From contig CAADRB010000043.1 in NCBI GenBank assembly GCA_900708905.1, forward strand, positions 5,887-69,886: a DNA stretch of 64,000 bases. Direction: 5' to 3'. The DNA is from Hymenolepis diminuta. Lineage: Eukaryota > Platyhelminthes > Cestoda > Cyclophyllidea > Hymenolepididae. How positions within the stretch are numbered: the stretch's first letter is position 1; the number at the start of each line of letters is the position of its first letter. Below the pieces are notes generated by a model. That model was not told where the DNA came from, did no database searches, and saw only the letters and a program-made list of their open reading frames with translations. Both the position numbers and the translations under genes were made by a program. Positions 38,601-49,200 of the stretch are shown piece by piece.

Positions 38601-38815
38601 GTTAGTAGAAATATTTACCAATAGTTCATTTCGAACTAATGTATGAAATAGCAAAAAAAATTTTGATTACCCGAAGAATAAGCAGTGAAAAAGAATTCCT
38701 CGCAATAAACCATATAAGAGCATTTATCATATTGCTTTCAATTTTTAAAAAATGTGATTTAAAATGAACATACAAGGTCCACAACAAGAGGCTGATTCAT
38801 AATCATTGTCTCCAT
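32626..38815 (-). CDS. ACTR1: actin-related protein 1 (centractin), dynactin filament subunit
   Basis: Six exons, read on the minus strand: 38815-38774, 38449-38385, 38322-37996, 34615-34228, 33003-32910 and 32831-32626, with compatible phases. They give 373 residues, close to the 376 of animal ARP1. The first exon is only 14 codons ([14 protein letters not shown]). Its join to exon 2 forms the first phosphate loop, [17 protein letters not shown]. Other hallmarks are [16 protein letters not shown] (ARP1 rather than actin wording), the second phosphate loop LDSGDGVTH (about 156-164), [12 protein letters not shown] and the C-terminal [15 protein letters not shown]...HRKFL. ARP1 polymerises into the short actin-like filament of dynactin, which links dynein to cargo in the cytoplasm. 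Introns are 62 to 3380 nt. The exon 4 donor (CAG/gttgac) is weak but is fixed by homology. The sequence is more divergent than usual, for example in residues 230-260, as is common in flukes. It looks intact. Confidence 0.95.
34616..37995 (-). other. large third intron of the ARP1 gene
   Basis: A 3380-nt intron without supported coding content. It contains two weak tRNA-like patches that may be SINE remnants. One is on the minus strand near 36662-36725, with a box-B-like AGTTCGAAACC. The other is on the plus strand near 37390-37445, with TAGCGGTAGCGT followed by GGGGATTTAAAGCC. Neither folds into a convincing tRNA by eye. Confidence 0.6.
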
Positions 38816-40910
38816 CTTCTAGGAAATGGAAAGGGGCTGAAATGACTACGTATTGTGAGGATTGGACCAATAGTATTGGCGTGTTCATTGGACAAATCAA
38901 ATTATTGTTTCAACACAGCTTAATGTAACGTAACGGAAGAAATGTAACCACTCTCAAGTTATAAATCTTTATTTATATTGTTTCTAAAATACAAATAATT
39001 TAAATTTAGCATAATACCCGACTAAAAATAATATATTTCCCACGTAAATGGCTTTGACTATTCACGGTAAAGGAATATTTGGAATATTTATGCAATTATA
39101 ACCATTAAGAATAATATAACTAAATCAGGCATTTTATTGTCTAAATCTCCAACGTCTTTCTTGGTTTTAGGGAATTTTATCAATATTTTGTCGGTACGTC
39201 TCGGTGATCAGTCAAATGGTAAATGAAGTAAATTATTAGTAAATTTTCCTAAGTATGCAATCTGAGCACATTTAAACACTGTCAATTTAAAATCTAGTTT
39301 CAAATCAGTTAAATTGTTTTTATGGAACGAATTAAAGCGGGTACGATTCCATCTCAGTTATTTTCAAAATTGTGATCTTGGAGTGTTTATACAAACACCA
39401 GGATATATCAAAAATAATACGCATGCACGTTTGTTTTATTAAAGTAACAGAATTCATTTTAGAATTTTAATTAAATTATTCAAAATAATACTTCTCTATG
39501 TTGTTTAGAGACTTTCATAAATTATACTTTTTACTATCTGACGCTAGGTGAATGTAAGTTTACAATTTCTACTGCTAGTTTTTAATATTGACCTATTTCG
39601 GAGGTATTTAATATATTTTCAATTTATTAATTTACCTTACTCGGTACAACATCTCGATATGTTGTTGTCGACTTGTGTTTTAAGGTAAATGATGGAATGT
39701 TAATAGTGAAGAGCCATTAAAATTCCTAAATGTTTTAACATTTAATGTTTTGTTAGAGTTAAATGTAAAATCTTGAGGAAGCGATTTAGAAATTTATTAG
39801 ACATCTTCGTCAACTGTTACCCTGTTGAAAATACTCCTGGAGATCAACTAATCTCCAGACTGATGATTGATTTTCTCTTATGCCTTAGAGATTAAATATC
39901 TAACTGTCAAGATTGGAGTAGTTCGCTATTTTTTTTTAAAACGGTAAGCATGATTGGTGGACGATGAAGCCAACCAAGGGATGTGTATTTTTTACGCTCA
40001 ATTAAAGCCCGATTTCTCTGTTTGAATTCGTGCTAGTTATTTATATATTTTGATCTATTTATTATGGTTAATCAGGCGAAAATTAACAGGACCTAAATAA
40101 TTTTATCTGTGATAAGGTCATTCATTCTTTTCTATAGTATTAATTTCATATAAACAGTAGAATAATACAATCCCTTTTTAGATGCACCAATTGGCTTTAA
40201 GAGCCGTTTAACTGGATCATTTTTTAATGCGATTTTTTTTCGGTGAAACTGATATTAATGAAATGCATATTCTACCTTATTCGACCAATTCTCCAAAATC
40301 ATAATTAATTTAATTTCAGTTTCCATAAGGATAAATGTTGTCGACTAATTTTCTTTTAGAATCTCAAGGACAATAACATTTAATGAATTCTTCACCATAT
40401 CGTTAATAAGGTAGTAGAAGCCTAGTAAGCATAACTGCGAGAATTTTCGAAGCGCTATTTTTTTCCCAGTGATGATGCCAATTTATAATTTTGGAAATTT
40501 TTTGTCTGTAAATAAAATAAATGAGTATTTTGGCTAATTGAAAGGCATACATCATCTTTGTGTATGATTAGTATACTTCAAATATTCAATACGTTTGGTT
40601 TAATTTCAAAAATAACTTTACTTTTCGTGTAACTACTCTTTATCCCTACTCGCTTCACCCATTCATTCTAGAAATTTCCGTCTTTCATCCTCTCTTCTGA
40701 CGTAGCTGATGTTCTTACTGGAATTAACAGCGTCGTATTAGCATATGGTTATCCTTTGTACAGAATTGGTTGCTACTTTATCTATGGTAAATTATCCATC
40801 CTGTAATTTTAGGCTCAACTAAGTGGAGAACCAGAGTACTCTTAGATGCTGCCAACCATGGAACCTGTTCTAGTTATTCTGTAATCAACATTAGTTGTGT
40901 TATTAAATCA
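38816..40910. other. intergenic, ARP1 upstream region
   Basis: AT-rich. No gene seen. The promoter of ARP1 should lie at the low-coordinate end, just above 38815, but no TATA or other element can be named. Confidence 0.5.
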
Positions 40911-41057
40911 TCAGGACTGTTTATCTCCCTCCAGGAATTTCACGATTTCTACCATTTCTTTTTCCGACATGACGCCAAACACGTCCATCCTCCATTTCTG
41001 CTTGTGGTTCCTGACCTTGTCCGCTAAAATCTTGCGATCTTTCTCTTTATTGTTCAG
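40911..41057 (-). CDS. coding-like segment of unknown gene
   Basis: A 48-codon minus-strand frame with strongly protein-like composition, rich in Lys, Glu and Met (KVRNHKQKWRMDVFGVMSEK), ending in TGA at 40911. The patch is clearly less AT-rich than the surroundings. A stop closes the frame upstream, so if real it must start at a splice acceptor, and none is obvious. The 63-codon plus-strand frame over it is its shadow. I do not recognise the protein; it could be an exon, a retro-pseudogene piece or part of an old element. Confidence 0.25.
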   Translation of the reverse strand: MNNKEKDRKILADKVRNHKQKWRMDVFGVMSEKEMVEIVKFLEGDKQS

Positions 41058-41099
41058 TCAAGTTCATTCTCTGTTAGAAAGGCGATAGCTTACCCAGAC

Positions 41100-43650
41100 C
41101 CTATTCCTGAAGCTCTATAAATTGAAACCTACAACTAATTAATGCCAGGAGCAGGGAGATGGGGATTTCTGTGTTTGCAATATAGGATTCAAAGTGTATC
41201 GGGCAAAACACATTATAGACCAACTATGTTCGTACCATAAACAGGAAAGGCCTCTTATTCACATTTAAGAAATCAATTTTTGCATAATCTCATGACAGTT
41301 CTCACAAAGATTTAGTATCTTAGACGCACTAAATACCTCGGATAGGATGCATTAGCTATGTTTACTGCAAATGTCATCAAAATTATTCTCACCTTTATAT
41401 CAAATAGTGCGATTTTCTAAACCGTAGGAATGGAGAGGTTACGTGGATTTGGATGATCAATAATGAACCTGACTGACAGTAATGAGTGATGATGTTTAAC
41501 TCACAAAGTAAGGGAATTGCGCACATATTAGGATAAATTATGTTAGTTTAACTGACAGTCCGATTCGGCATTTGACCCTAATCATTGTCTGTTCATGTCT
41601 TACACTCAACAATGCAGATGGATCAGATGTCAATTAAGAGAAAACTGTCTTCTTGCAGATAAGATCAGTTGTGTTATTCTGCCGTATATTTCAGTGGGCA
41701 TTAATTGCTGAACTACTTTCGTTTATTACTACATTTTATGCAAAGTTAGTGCAACGTTGAAAATTTAGCTACACCAGTTCTCTCTCCTAACCGTATGACT
41801 AACCCTCCCCCCCAAGCTAATTTACCCAAGCGTTTTCCAATACTCATCGGGTAGAGGGATAGCATCATGGAATTTGTCACTCTCCTTTTTGACTGGACTT
41901 AACTAGTGGGGTCGGTCACTCCGGTAACGGGTATCGAATTTATGACTTCCTCCCATATTTTTCTTAATGTCATCCACTCATGTTGACATGTATGCATACT
42001 ACCGTACATACATTGACTTTGGGGAATCAAAACTGATACAAGTTTATCTTAGTAGCGTAATATATGCTCATGCGCAGATAATGCCACGACAGCAAGTTTA
42101 TGTACCACATCTTATGACAATATTTAACATAATCTATTTTTAGTTGTACTTTAAACTTATTTGTTGTCCATATTGAGTGTTGAATTTTTCGTTAAATAAT
42201 AGTTGCTACTACTACTTGTTGAAATTGGAATTCTGTAACAAAGGGAATAATTTTGAATAAGTGCATTAAAATGTTCATTTTTTGTTTTTCAAAATTATCT
42301 TATCATAAAACAAAATTCAACACAGTATCCAAACTAAATAAGTGATCTGACCTGCACTTTCGCTGAATGCATAAATAACTGTACCATGGCAAACTTTTCA
42401 TTTTAAATTTCTTTATCTTGGTAGATGTAAGGTGTCTCAATCCAGCATTCTTTCTACCACACCTCAAAATGAAAATTTAATGAAGTTTTAGCAATCCACA
42501 AATCTTCAAAGCGTTTTTTCCTTAGTTCGACCGATGTTCGAGATTTTTCACTCTTCAAAAGCACATTTGAGACTGCATGACTCAAACGCCCACTTCATAC
42601 AGGTGCATGGAGTCTTAAAGCAGTTTGAGATTTTCTCAATTCAACTGTCACGTCCATGGGGAATCCGCCCTCGCATACTATTTCTGTCATTCCTATGAGC
42701 TTGTTCTTTGTACTCAAAAAGGCGGTCTCTCTATCTTGTCTTGTGGCGAAGATCGAAAATAATAAAATTAGGACATCTGGCACTTATTCCCGAATAAGCA
42801 AATAGATTCTGGACTTCGTGACAAAGAAAACGTTAGTTCACAACATACAGTGGAAACTGTGTGACCACATCGATTTCTTCAAAACACAAAGATACATTCG
42901 TACGTACGTCCCGACCTACACATGGAGCAAGACGGGATGGAGAAAACAAATGGGACGGTGTTCATGATCCAAGTGAGATATCCTATTTATTGTATATTTC
43001 AACACGAATTTCGAAGAAATCCTAACAAGTTTCGGTCTACTTTACGATTTTTCCCTGTCGATATTAATCAAGTTCAAATTTTATTATTACCCGTATTTAT
43101 CGATTTGGTAAAGCAGATGAATTATGTTTAGTAAAGATTAGCACTTGCAAGCCAGGGAAGTGAAAAAAGAATCAAATCTCAAAGCTATTAATTTAATTTA
43201 CAGTTAATATTCTATCGATAAGCCCATCTTAGAGATAAACTGAAAAGAGTGATATGAGTGGCAGGTAAATCTACCCGCTAGATTACAAATAAGAAAATTA
43301 CGCTGAAGTGGGAGTTTGAAGTGGGGGGTCTAATGTAAAGCGACTGATAATAAGAAAGAAAACTATCGCCAGCAATCGCAGGTGAAACTCAAAAGGCTCA
43401 TTCATTCGGGTGCTAGTTGATAAGCGAATCAATAAGCGTCATTCGAGTATAAAAACCAAAGTAAAATGGAAAGAATTATTAATCAGAGGAGAATCAATCG
43501 ATTCAGATCTCATTCATATCAAGAGAAAAAATTAAACCTGACATCTCAGTGGATTTATTAGTTCTATTTCAGCGGCCTGTAATCGTACAGTTACCAACTC
43601 CTATCATACTAAATATGTGAATTATAAATCCACTGAAGTTAATACAAAAT
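41100..43650. other. mostly non-coding, with one ambiguous coding-like patch
   Basis: Around 42519-42783 both strands look protein-like. The plus strand has a good acceptor (gcgttttttccttag) followed by a 57-codon frame (MFEIFHSSKAHLRLHDSNAH). The minus strand has a 62-codon frame with GFPMDVTVELRKSQTALRL. Neither is recognised. The plus-strand ATG at 42922 opens a 17-codon exon-like piece ending at CAA/gtgaga, without a partner exon. The rest is AT-rich sequence without genes. Confidence 0.4.
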
Positions 43651-43654
43651 CTCT

Positions 43655-43660
43655 TTTATT
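43655..43660 (-). promoter_or_regulatory. polyadenylation signal of the SLC22-type gene
   Basis: AATAAA on the minus strand only 13 nt beyond the TAA of the transporter, implying a very short 3' UTR if used. Confidence 0.45.
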
Positions 43661-43673
43661 TGGAATGCATAAA

Positions 43674-45521
43674 TTAAAATTTTACAGCCTCATCAGATTC
43701 TAGAGAATTCTCGTCCTTTTCTTCAATCACGTCTTGCAAATTCTCACCCGTTGTATCAGGAAGGAATGCCAGAGCGAAACACGAAGCAAGCAGGAACCCA
43801 GCATATACAAGCAAGGGAATTCCATGTCCAACTTTCTCATCTAGACTGTTCACGAAAGTTCCAATCGTCGCACCAAGCCTTCCAATCCCAGCAGCATTTC
43901 CCAATCCTTGGGATCGAATACAAGAAGGATATAGCTCAGGAACATATGTAAGTATCATATTACTGATGGCTGTGCAGAGTATAAGTGCAATGTTCGAACT
44001 GATAGTAAGTATTATATCATTTCCTGAACTTTCTACAGCAGCATAAGCACCTCCGAAAACCAAAGAGAGGGTTGCCAAGACTGAAGTTATCAGAAGTGGC
44101 ATCCTTCTTCGTCGAATCTTAGCATACAAAATAGCTGAGAGGACAGTTCCTGGAATTCCGGTGAGATTATTAATTAAAGCAACAATATAAACATATCCTT
44201 TCACAATTCGAGCATAAAGCATTACTCCAATAAGACAAGCTGCTTGAGCAGTGAATAGGAAAGTTGAAATAACACTAACTTTCAATAGGTATTTAGTGTG
44301 ATATGGTTGTTTTAACTGAGTACAGAAGGATCGACAACAATTCATTGGTTTCTCCTCCTCAGTTTTCTCCTCAAATGTAGACGAAAAGTAGTTGATAAAA
44401 TCTCCTAGATGCAGTTTAGCTGATTCATTACTCCTCCAGAAACGCCAACATCTTAAGTTAATTAGATATCCCCTATAAAGAACTTCGGCCGCCTCTACAG
44501 TTCTTTTCTTTGAAAGTAGCCATCGAGGGGACTCAGGTATAATCCAGAATTGTAGAACACCCAGAGTAAGCGGAGCTACAATAGCTAAATGTAACCATCG
44601 CCAATAAGGAATATAATATGCAGCAAGAGTAGCTAGACCTCGAATGAGCAATCCCTGCACAACACACATACTGGAAGAAATGATATATCGATATTTGGCG
44701 GTTGTGAGTTCAACAGGAAGAATGAGTAGAGCATTAGCCCTGGCGACTGTGGCAAATCCAAGAAGAAATCTGAAAACCACAAAGGTTATGATATCTGGAG
44801 CAAATGAACAAGCGATACCAACGACCATTTGGAAAACCCAGAAGAGATTTGCTGTTGGTCTTCTGCCGATGGCATCAGCCGCCATACCCCCAATCCACAT
44901 TCCCGGCATCATTCCAAACATATACATAGAAGTACTCAGTGATACAAGCCACTCTCTGTCACACACCAAGTCCCATTCAATCGCAATTCCAGAGGGATAT
45001 TGATATTCATCTGCCTCATAGACGTATCCCCATGGACAAGCTTCTAAAGGACCTGGTTTTACATCCAAGAACAGTTGATTCAAGCTTGTAATATTTGAAT
45101 AATTTCGTTTATATCGATGACATCCAGGTTTTTTAGTTTGGTTTCCCCATGGACCAATGGCAGAAGCAACTTTGTCGAACGATACCGGATAACTGTTTCC
45201 GGAGAGCTCCAATGGACCTTTAGGTTGATGAATGTTAGAAGGAGCCGGTGTGGTTTTGTTTGGAAGAAGCATCTCCTGAATATGTGGTTCCATTTGACAG
45301 TGGAATTTTGATGGCATTGAATCGCCATAAATAGGGAAGATTATAGTCGGAATATCGGTGAAAATACAAAGTGTTAGAATGGCGATTTGCCAGAATCCAA
45401 ACGGTTTGACAACATCTTGCAGCACGGCATCAACTTTTGGAGGCTCCAACTTAAATGATCCAGAGGTGCTTTCAGCGTCCTCCACAGACATTTCTGAGTC
45501 GTGAGTTCGTAGGTCTGGCAT
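43674..45521 (-). CDS. SLC22-type organic ion transporter, intronless
   Basis: One uninterrupted exon of 615 residues from the first in-frame ATG at 45521. The open frame continues 29 codons further upstream without an ATG. The layout is that of the organic cation/anion transporter branch of the major facilitator superfamily. TM1 (about 42-64) is followed by a large extracellular loop (65-190) with paired cysteines and three N-glycosylation sequons (NKT, NQT, NIT), ending in IEWDLVCDREW. The family signatures are present: AIGRRPT after TM2 (about 217-223), IIPESPRWLLSK (about 327-338), VPELYPSCIRSQGLG and the C-terminal LPDTTGENLQDVIEE. About twelve membrane segments are visible. Such proteins move organic cations, anions or carnitine across the plasma membrane; the substrate cannot be read from the sequence. 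The lack of introns contrasts with the neighbouring ARP1 and may mean a retrocopy that kept its frame. A 5' untranslated exon is possible, since ttcagatag precedes the ATG. Confidence 0.95.
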   Translation of the reverse strand: MPDLRTHDSEMSVEDAESTSGSFKLEPPKVDAVLQDVVKPFGFWQIAILTLCIFTDIPTIIFPIYGDSMPSKFHCQMEPHIQEMLLPNKTTPAPSNIHQPKGPLELSGNSYPVSFDKVASAIGPWGNQTKKPGCHRYKRNYSNITSLNQLFLDVKPGPLEACPWGYVYEADEYQYPSGIAIEWDLVCDREWLVSLSTSMYMFGMMPGMWIGGMAADAIGRRPTANLFWVFQMVVGIACSFAPDIITFVVFRFLLGFATVARANALLILPVELTTAKYRYIISSSMCVVQGLLIRGLATLAAYYIPYWRWLHLAIVAPLTLGVLQFWIIPESPRWLLSKKRTVEAAEVLYRGYLINLRCWRFWRSNESAKLHLGDFINYFSSTFEEKTEEEKPMNCCRSFCTQLKQPYHTKYLLKVSVISTFLFTAQAACLIGVMLYARIVKGYVYIVALINNLTGIPGTVLSAILYAKIRRRRMPLLITSVLATLSLVFGGAYAAVESSGNDIILTISSNIALILCTAISNMILTYVPELYPSCIRSQGLGNAAGIGRLGATIGTFVNSLDEKVGHGIPLLVYAGFLLASCFALAFLPDTTGENLQDVIEEKDENSLESDEAVKF

Positions 45522-46095
45522 TTGCCTGCTATCTGAAGTGTAAGTGAATAAATCGAATGATTTTTCGATGTGAACCGCCGAACGAACCAAATGTGTGCAA
45601 ATACGCAAAAGGTGACATCTCGGAAAATAAACACAGTTTCAACCAATTACGAGTAAACATCTGAGGATTCTGGCCTCTGCACTTTTATGGATGAATCCTG
45701 CAGGCTGAAGTTGGCCTAAATTAAATTTTGATTGGGATTAATATATATAGAGAAATCGGACACGTAGAAATATCAGTGTATATAAACAAAGTTAACATAA
45801 AAATGGCTGCTTTTAGGAATACCCGAATCAAAATTCTGAACCATTCTTTGAATAATTTTATGCTGTTAAATAGATAGATATAACAGCCTTGGAAAACTTG
45901 TGAAGATAGTCACTCAAAACCTTCACTTTTTAAATATAGCAAAATTGTGTACCCAATGCTTTCCCGGTCTTCTCTTCTTGTAATGTTAGCATACTGAAGC
46001 GTATCAATTTCCAATGAAGATTAAAATATACTTTTTGATTAATTCGAAATGAAATATTTCTTCACTGAATTCTTGATTTGTGAGAGCATCTAACT

Positions 46096-46242
46096 ATGTC
46101 AAATGGTGAACCAACTTCAGCAAACGAATTCTCAACCAGTCAACTACAACTAACGAATGTAAGGGAGAAAAGGGAGAACGTCGGACAATGGTAAGGAAAA
46201 ATATAACAGGTATTCTTGATGTTTTTCTTTTTATTACTTATG
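46096..46242 (+). CDS. candidate 5' exons of an unidentified gene, divergent from the transporter
   Basis: An ATG at 46096 opens 21 hydrophilic codons (MSNGEPTSANEFSTSQLQLT) ending at AAT/gtaaggg. A 51-nt intron-like stretch ending in aacag leads to a 33-nt micro-exon (46210-46242). This encodes VFLMFFFLLLM and ends at ATG/gtaagtatg, an excellent donor. Alternatively, the first exon runs to another strong donor at 46190 (ATG/gtaagg). Very short introns near the 5' end are typical of schistosome genes. It could be the start of the tail-anchored gene whose 3' exons lie at 58.3-61 kb, but no intermediate exons were found. All of this is inferred from splice signals. Confidence 0.27.
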
Positions 46243-49200
46243 GTAAGTATGTAAAAACAAACACTCTGAACAATTAAGATTTAGGAGAACTGACCATATT
46301 TACTGAGCTGATTAAAAGAAATCAACCGTGTCGTTCTGTAGTATGAAATTTCAAAAGTAGTAAATAGATTTCACAACTTCTCGTAACCGGTTGAAATTCT
46401 TTAACGTAGGCAGACGAAAGGTCAGGGGCATTTCGCACCATTTTGTCTAGGCAATATTTAAGACCGGAATAATGTTAAGTAAAGATAGTCTGGCTAACAG
46501 ACTACAATAAACTTAGCGTATGCGCTTGTCTTATTGCAAGTTATGTGAGATGAAACACTCTAAGCTATTAAAATTTAACGAAGTAAGCAAGCGTTTTTAA
46601 AAAATTCGGTAGGATTAGGCCTGGTAATTGGAACTCACTTATAAAGATTGGACCGGTTTTTAAGAAGGAGTAACTTCAGATGAATTCTTTCATCTGCCTC
46701 TAAATACTTAAAAACTGTTTTGTGAAAATTAATGAAAAGGCAGTTGAATGTAAATTTCGTTTATGAAAACTGGTATCCAATGTTGTTGTTCTTCAGTCGC
46801 CATGAAAATTAATCTCCAACGGGAATTTACTTCCAAAGCATCATGAAGGTGGAAAATGTTGAGAGGCACTTATTATAAATCTAGTTCCAGAGAATGTAAG
46901 CTTCAAATTTCACTTCTTTCCTTCAGTAATATCCATATCGTAATTAAATTAAAAACAGAACTCAATTTTTCTCAGATAGATTTAATGAATAATTAAATGA
47001 ACATCTCTGCAATTTTCGTTTTCAATAAAATCTTAAAATGGATTTTTCAAAGTTGGAAAAAATGTCATGACCACCAATTAATTTAACAAGTAGGCCTGTA
47101 ACCACTAAGTATCGTGCTTACGAACACACAGAAACCTACGTGGGAAATCCTGAAATTCTAACTTTAGATTAGCAGAATGTGATACAGTACGTTACATCTA
47201 TTAAGTAAGAGAATAAGTGATAAATGCGAGATTCAAATAAGCCTATTTTGAGGTTCTGAATTAATTCCATACTTTTACTCGAGTTCCCCTGCCTTTGCTC
47301 TTATTCAACAAATTTACCATTTGCCACCATCAGAAGTTTTCTCATATTTAAAATTTGTGCATTTTTTTCATTGTCTCGCGTAATAATAAAGACTGTGAAA
47401 AGGCACTGAAAATCAGAGAAAAAATTTTTGCAAAAGATATATACAAATTCTTTTGTAAAATTAAACTAGCTTAACCCCAAAACGTGGCTCATTCATTTAC
47501 CATGTGTACTAAATATTTCAGGTTCCACCGTCAGTCAGAAATAATATTATAATTTAAGATTCTTAAACATAATATGTACTTAAAAAATGTTGCTAAAATA
47601 TTCGATAAAATGAAGAATGAGTGAAAATAGTAACTTGAAAAATAACAGAAATGTTTTTATTTTCTGTTCAGAAATTCTAAACAGAAATATATTCTAATGA
47701 AAACCTTTCCAATTTGATCAAAACTAGGTAAAGAAGTTTGTGCATCTTCATACACTCATTCAGGTTTATAAATAAAATGGCGTAGTGTTTCAAACTACTT
47801 AATTCAAATTTACTTAATTTACTTAAAATATTTGATAAAACAAACATGTGTAAATATTCCAAATGTCAAGACGTTGTTGGCTGTGATTTACAATGCTGCG
47901 ATTTTGAACTTTTGAATGATCAACATGTGTATAATTGCGCTTTCAAATATTTAGTTCAAACGACATGAGAACATTAGTAAAACAACTGTTTACCGAAATC
48001 TTCAAAAAAGGGATTTTTAAAGTATGTTATAGCGTATTACCATAAAATGTGTGAATAGATATTTATGAGACAAATTAACGAAATTTTATTTTTTTAAATT
48101 TTCCTTGTATGTTATGAGGATTCGATTTTTCATAATAGATAAAAAAATTGCAAGGAAATATGAAATTATCCTAACTCGCTTTCAAAATCATGCGATTAAA
48201 AAAATATTACTATAGTTAATACATGAGCCTCTTTATCACACTCTCCTATTAGAGACCAAACAACATGCTTTATTTCTCTTGTTATTTATTTGTATGAAAT
48301 TAAGTGCACACGCCAATGGATTTTTAAGTTTAGACGAGCCTGATGAATAATGATAGTTTTGATCAAGAATAGATGACTGGGTGAAGTTTTTGATACATTT
48401 AAATCTAAATCTAAGTTTTATATCAATCAGATTGCTTTATTATTTCATATGTTCTTCAATTTATTCTAGCCAAGTTTTTTAATCATTCGTTCGCGTAATT
48501 CTCCTGGGTACAGACAAGCTTTCTTTGATCACTAATTGGCCAATTAAGTGACCTATTTTTTCATGTTGGATTTTAAATAATGATTGAAAGTGCTATTTTT
48601 ACGGTATTCTGTAACGTGCATCCATTTTTTCATTCATTTTCTTATTTTGTGTTTTAAATAGTCCTGAAAATACTTTTAAGCGTTATGCTACCTGATATTG
48701 ACTATGACCACATGAAATATTGTTTCCAAATTAATAAGATGTAATACTGGTAATCAGATTTTGTCCTCTACGCATTTTAAAGACCCACTTTTCTTTCAAA
48801 AATATGAGAACTGTATATTCACTTAAATGTGCATGAGAGAGGTCACAAGATTAATGCTCATTGGCACAAATAAAACTACGCCGGTTAAATCCAATTAGCC
48901 TGAGAGGTGACAGGTAGCGAATTTCTCATAATACTTTCTCACTACCCTAGGATAGAAGAGATTGGGTTAGAAAGGACTTTTCGTTTGGAACAGCCTACTT
49001 CGGGTTATTTCCCCTAAATATAACACCATAACCTTTAAATATCATATAGGACGCCGAAAAATACGATTTTCCTTTGGGATAAATAAATCACGTTTCCACA
49101 TCCTCTCTTATCTCAGACGTATTTGGACACTTTTTGCTTCTGACATCTCGGCAGGACAAATGGACTAAATTGTGAACTTGTTTGACCTTCAACATTCTAA

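Noticed and set aside
42922..42972. 17-codon start exon ending at a gtgaga donor
   Set aside because: No downstream exon of matching phase before the convergent transporter gene.
44644..45003. 119-codon plus-strand frame
   Set aside because: Antisense shadow of the SLC22-type transporter.
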